Of a stretch of 64,000 bases of DNA, positions 63,828 to 64,000 are shown in pieces; position 1 is the stretch's first letter; the number at the start of each line of letters is the position of its first letter. Origin of the DNA: Chryseobacterium sp. Leaf405 (lineage in GTDB: Bacteria; Bacteroidota; Bacteroidia; Flavobacteriales; Weeksellaceae); the NCBI RefSeq assembly GCF_001425355.1, contig NZ_LMQN01000017.1, forward strand, positions 109,668 to 173,667, in the 5' to 3' direction. The position numbers were made by a program, and so were the translations under genes. The notes under the pieces are model-generated. The model ran no database searches and was not told the DNA's origin. It saw nothing but the letters and a program-made list of their open reading frames with translations.

Positions 63828-64000
63828 ATGATAGAAAATAACAACGATGCTTATGCGTCCTCAATCGGTGGTCGCCTGAACCACCCTGACGATCTTAAAA
63901 AACACTTTTCCGGGAAGACGTACCGCCAGTTCTCGGAAGAAAAACACAGTCCCCAGGTTTACAGTTTTATTTATATTGACGGGAAAGAATTTAAAGGTTC
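63828..64000 (+). CDS. 5' part of an unidentified gene
   Basis: An open frame starts at ATG 63828 (MIENNNDAYASSIGGRLNHPDD) and runs off the right edge of the window after about 57 codons. Its base composition is clearly more GC-rich than the polysaccharide genes. The visible part is hydrophilic with no signal peptide (KTYRQFSEEKHSPQVYSF). I do not recognise the family from this fragment. Confidence 0.6.
   Translation, partial: MIENNNDAYASSIGGRLNHPDDLKKHFSGKTYRQFSEEKHSPQVYSFIYIDGKEFKG

Overview
The window looks like a chromosomal segment of a Chryseobacterium-like member of the Flavobacteriia (Bacteroidetes). It is AT-rich. Several genes are preceded by the Bacteroidetes -7 element TAnnTTTG, and purine-rich ribosome binding sites are scarce. 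The gene content fits this group: a SusC/SusD pair, a Porin_10-type porin, ATP-dependent PEP carboxykinase, the bacillithiol enzyme BshC, a GYDIA-type GHMP kinase and an MbnP-family lipoprotein. The genus is an inference, because no rRNA gene is present.

Region 1 (1-5.4 kb) is housekeeping: the end of a RidA-like gene, a small membrane protein, a DegP/HtrA protease, an exported protein with a probable C1q-like C-terminus, and ribosomal protein S20 followed by two identical tRNA-Glu genes in one apparent transcription unit. A 145-bp MITE-like palindrome flanked by 9-bp direct repeats lies near 2.6 kb, and a 103-bp inverted-repeat element lies near 5.6 kb.

Region 2 (5.7-13.9 kb, minus strand) is a metal and redox envelope cluster. 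In transcription order it holds a Fur-family regulator, a P1B-type ATPase of the Zn/Cd class, a small GKCY-motif protein, a YHS lipoprotein, a SCO1/SenC copper chaperone, an exported Mn/Fe superoxide dismutase, a second GKCY-motif protein, a GC-rich structured element, an MbnP-like lipoprotein, an MbnH-like dihaem peroxidase and an outer-membrane barrel with a cysteine-rich N-terminus. The two GKCY proteins share three cysteines at identical positions and are the best candidates here for undescribed components.

Region 3 (14-35.4 kb) is mostly core metabolism and envelope genes: a GT-C-like membrane protein, aroQ, pckA, a GYDIA kinase with fabD, a LysM/periplasmic-binding fusion, bshC with a porin, susCD, an unknown secreted protein, and the conserved rimP-nusA-infB operon. 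That operon has a well-formed promoter and a terminator-like hairpin in its leader.

Region 4 (35.5-64 kb) is a large surface polysaccharide (O-antigen-like) cluster. It makes UDP-glucuronate (ugd) and dTDP-4-keto-6-deoxyglucose (rfbA, rfbB). It then appears to make a dTDP-3-acetamido-3,6-dideoxyhexose through an FdtA/QdtA-like isomerase, a DegT-family aminotransferase and an acetyltransferase. rmlC and rmlD are absent, so rhamnose is not the evident product. Export would use a Wzm/Wzt ABC transporter whose ATPase has a C-terminal glycan-recognition domain. About nine glycosyltransferases, an asparagine-synthase-like amidotransferase, a 2-oxoglutarate/Fe oxygenase, several acyltransferases, a methyltransferase and an opposite-strand SGNH-MBOAT O-acetylation pair would build and decorate the chain.
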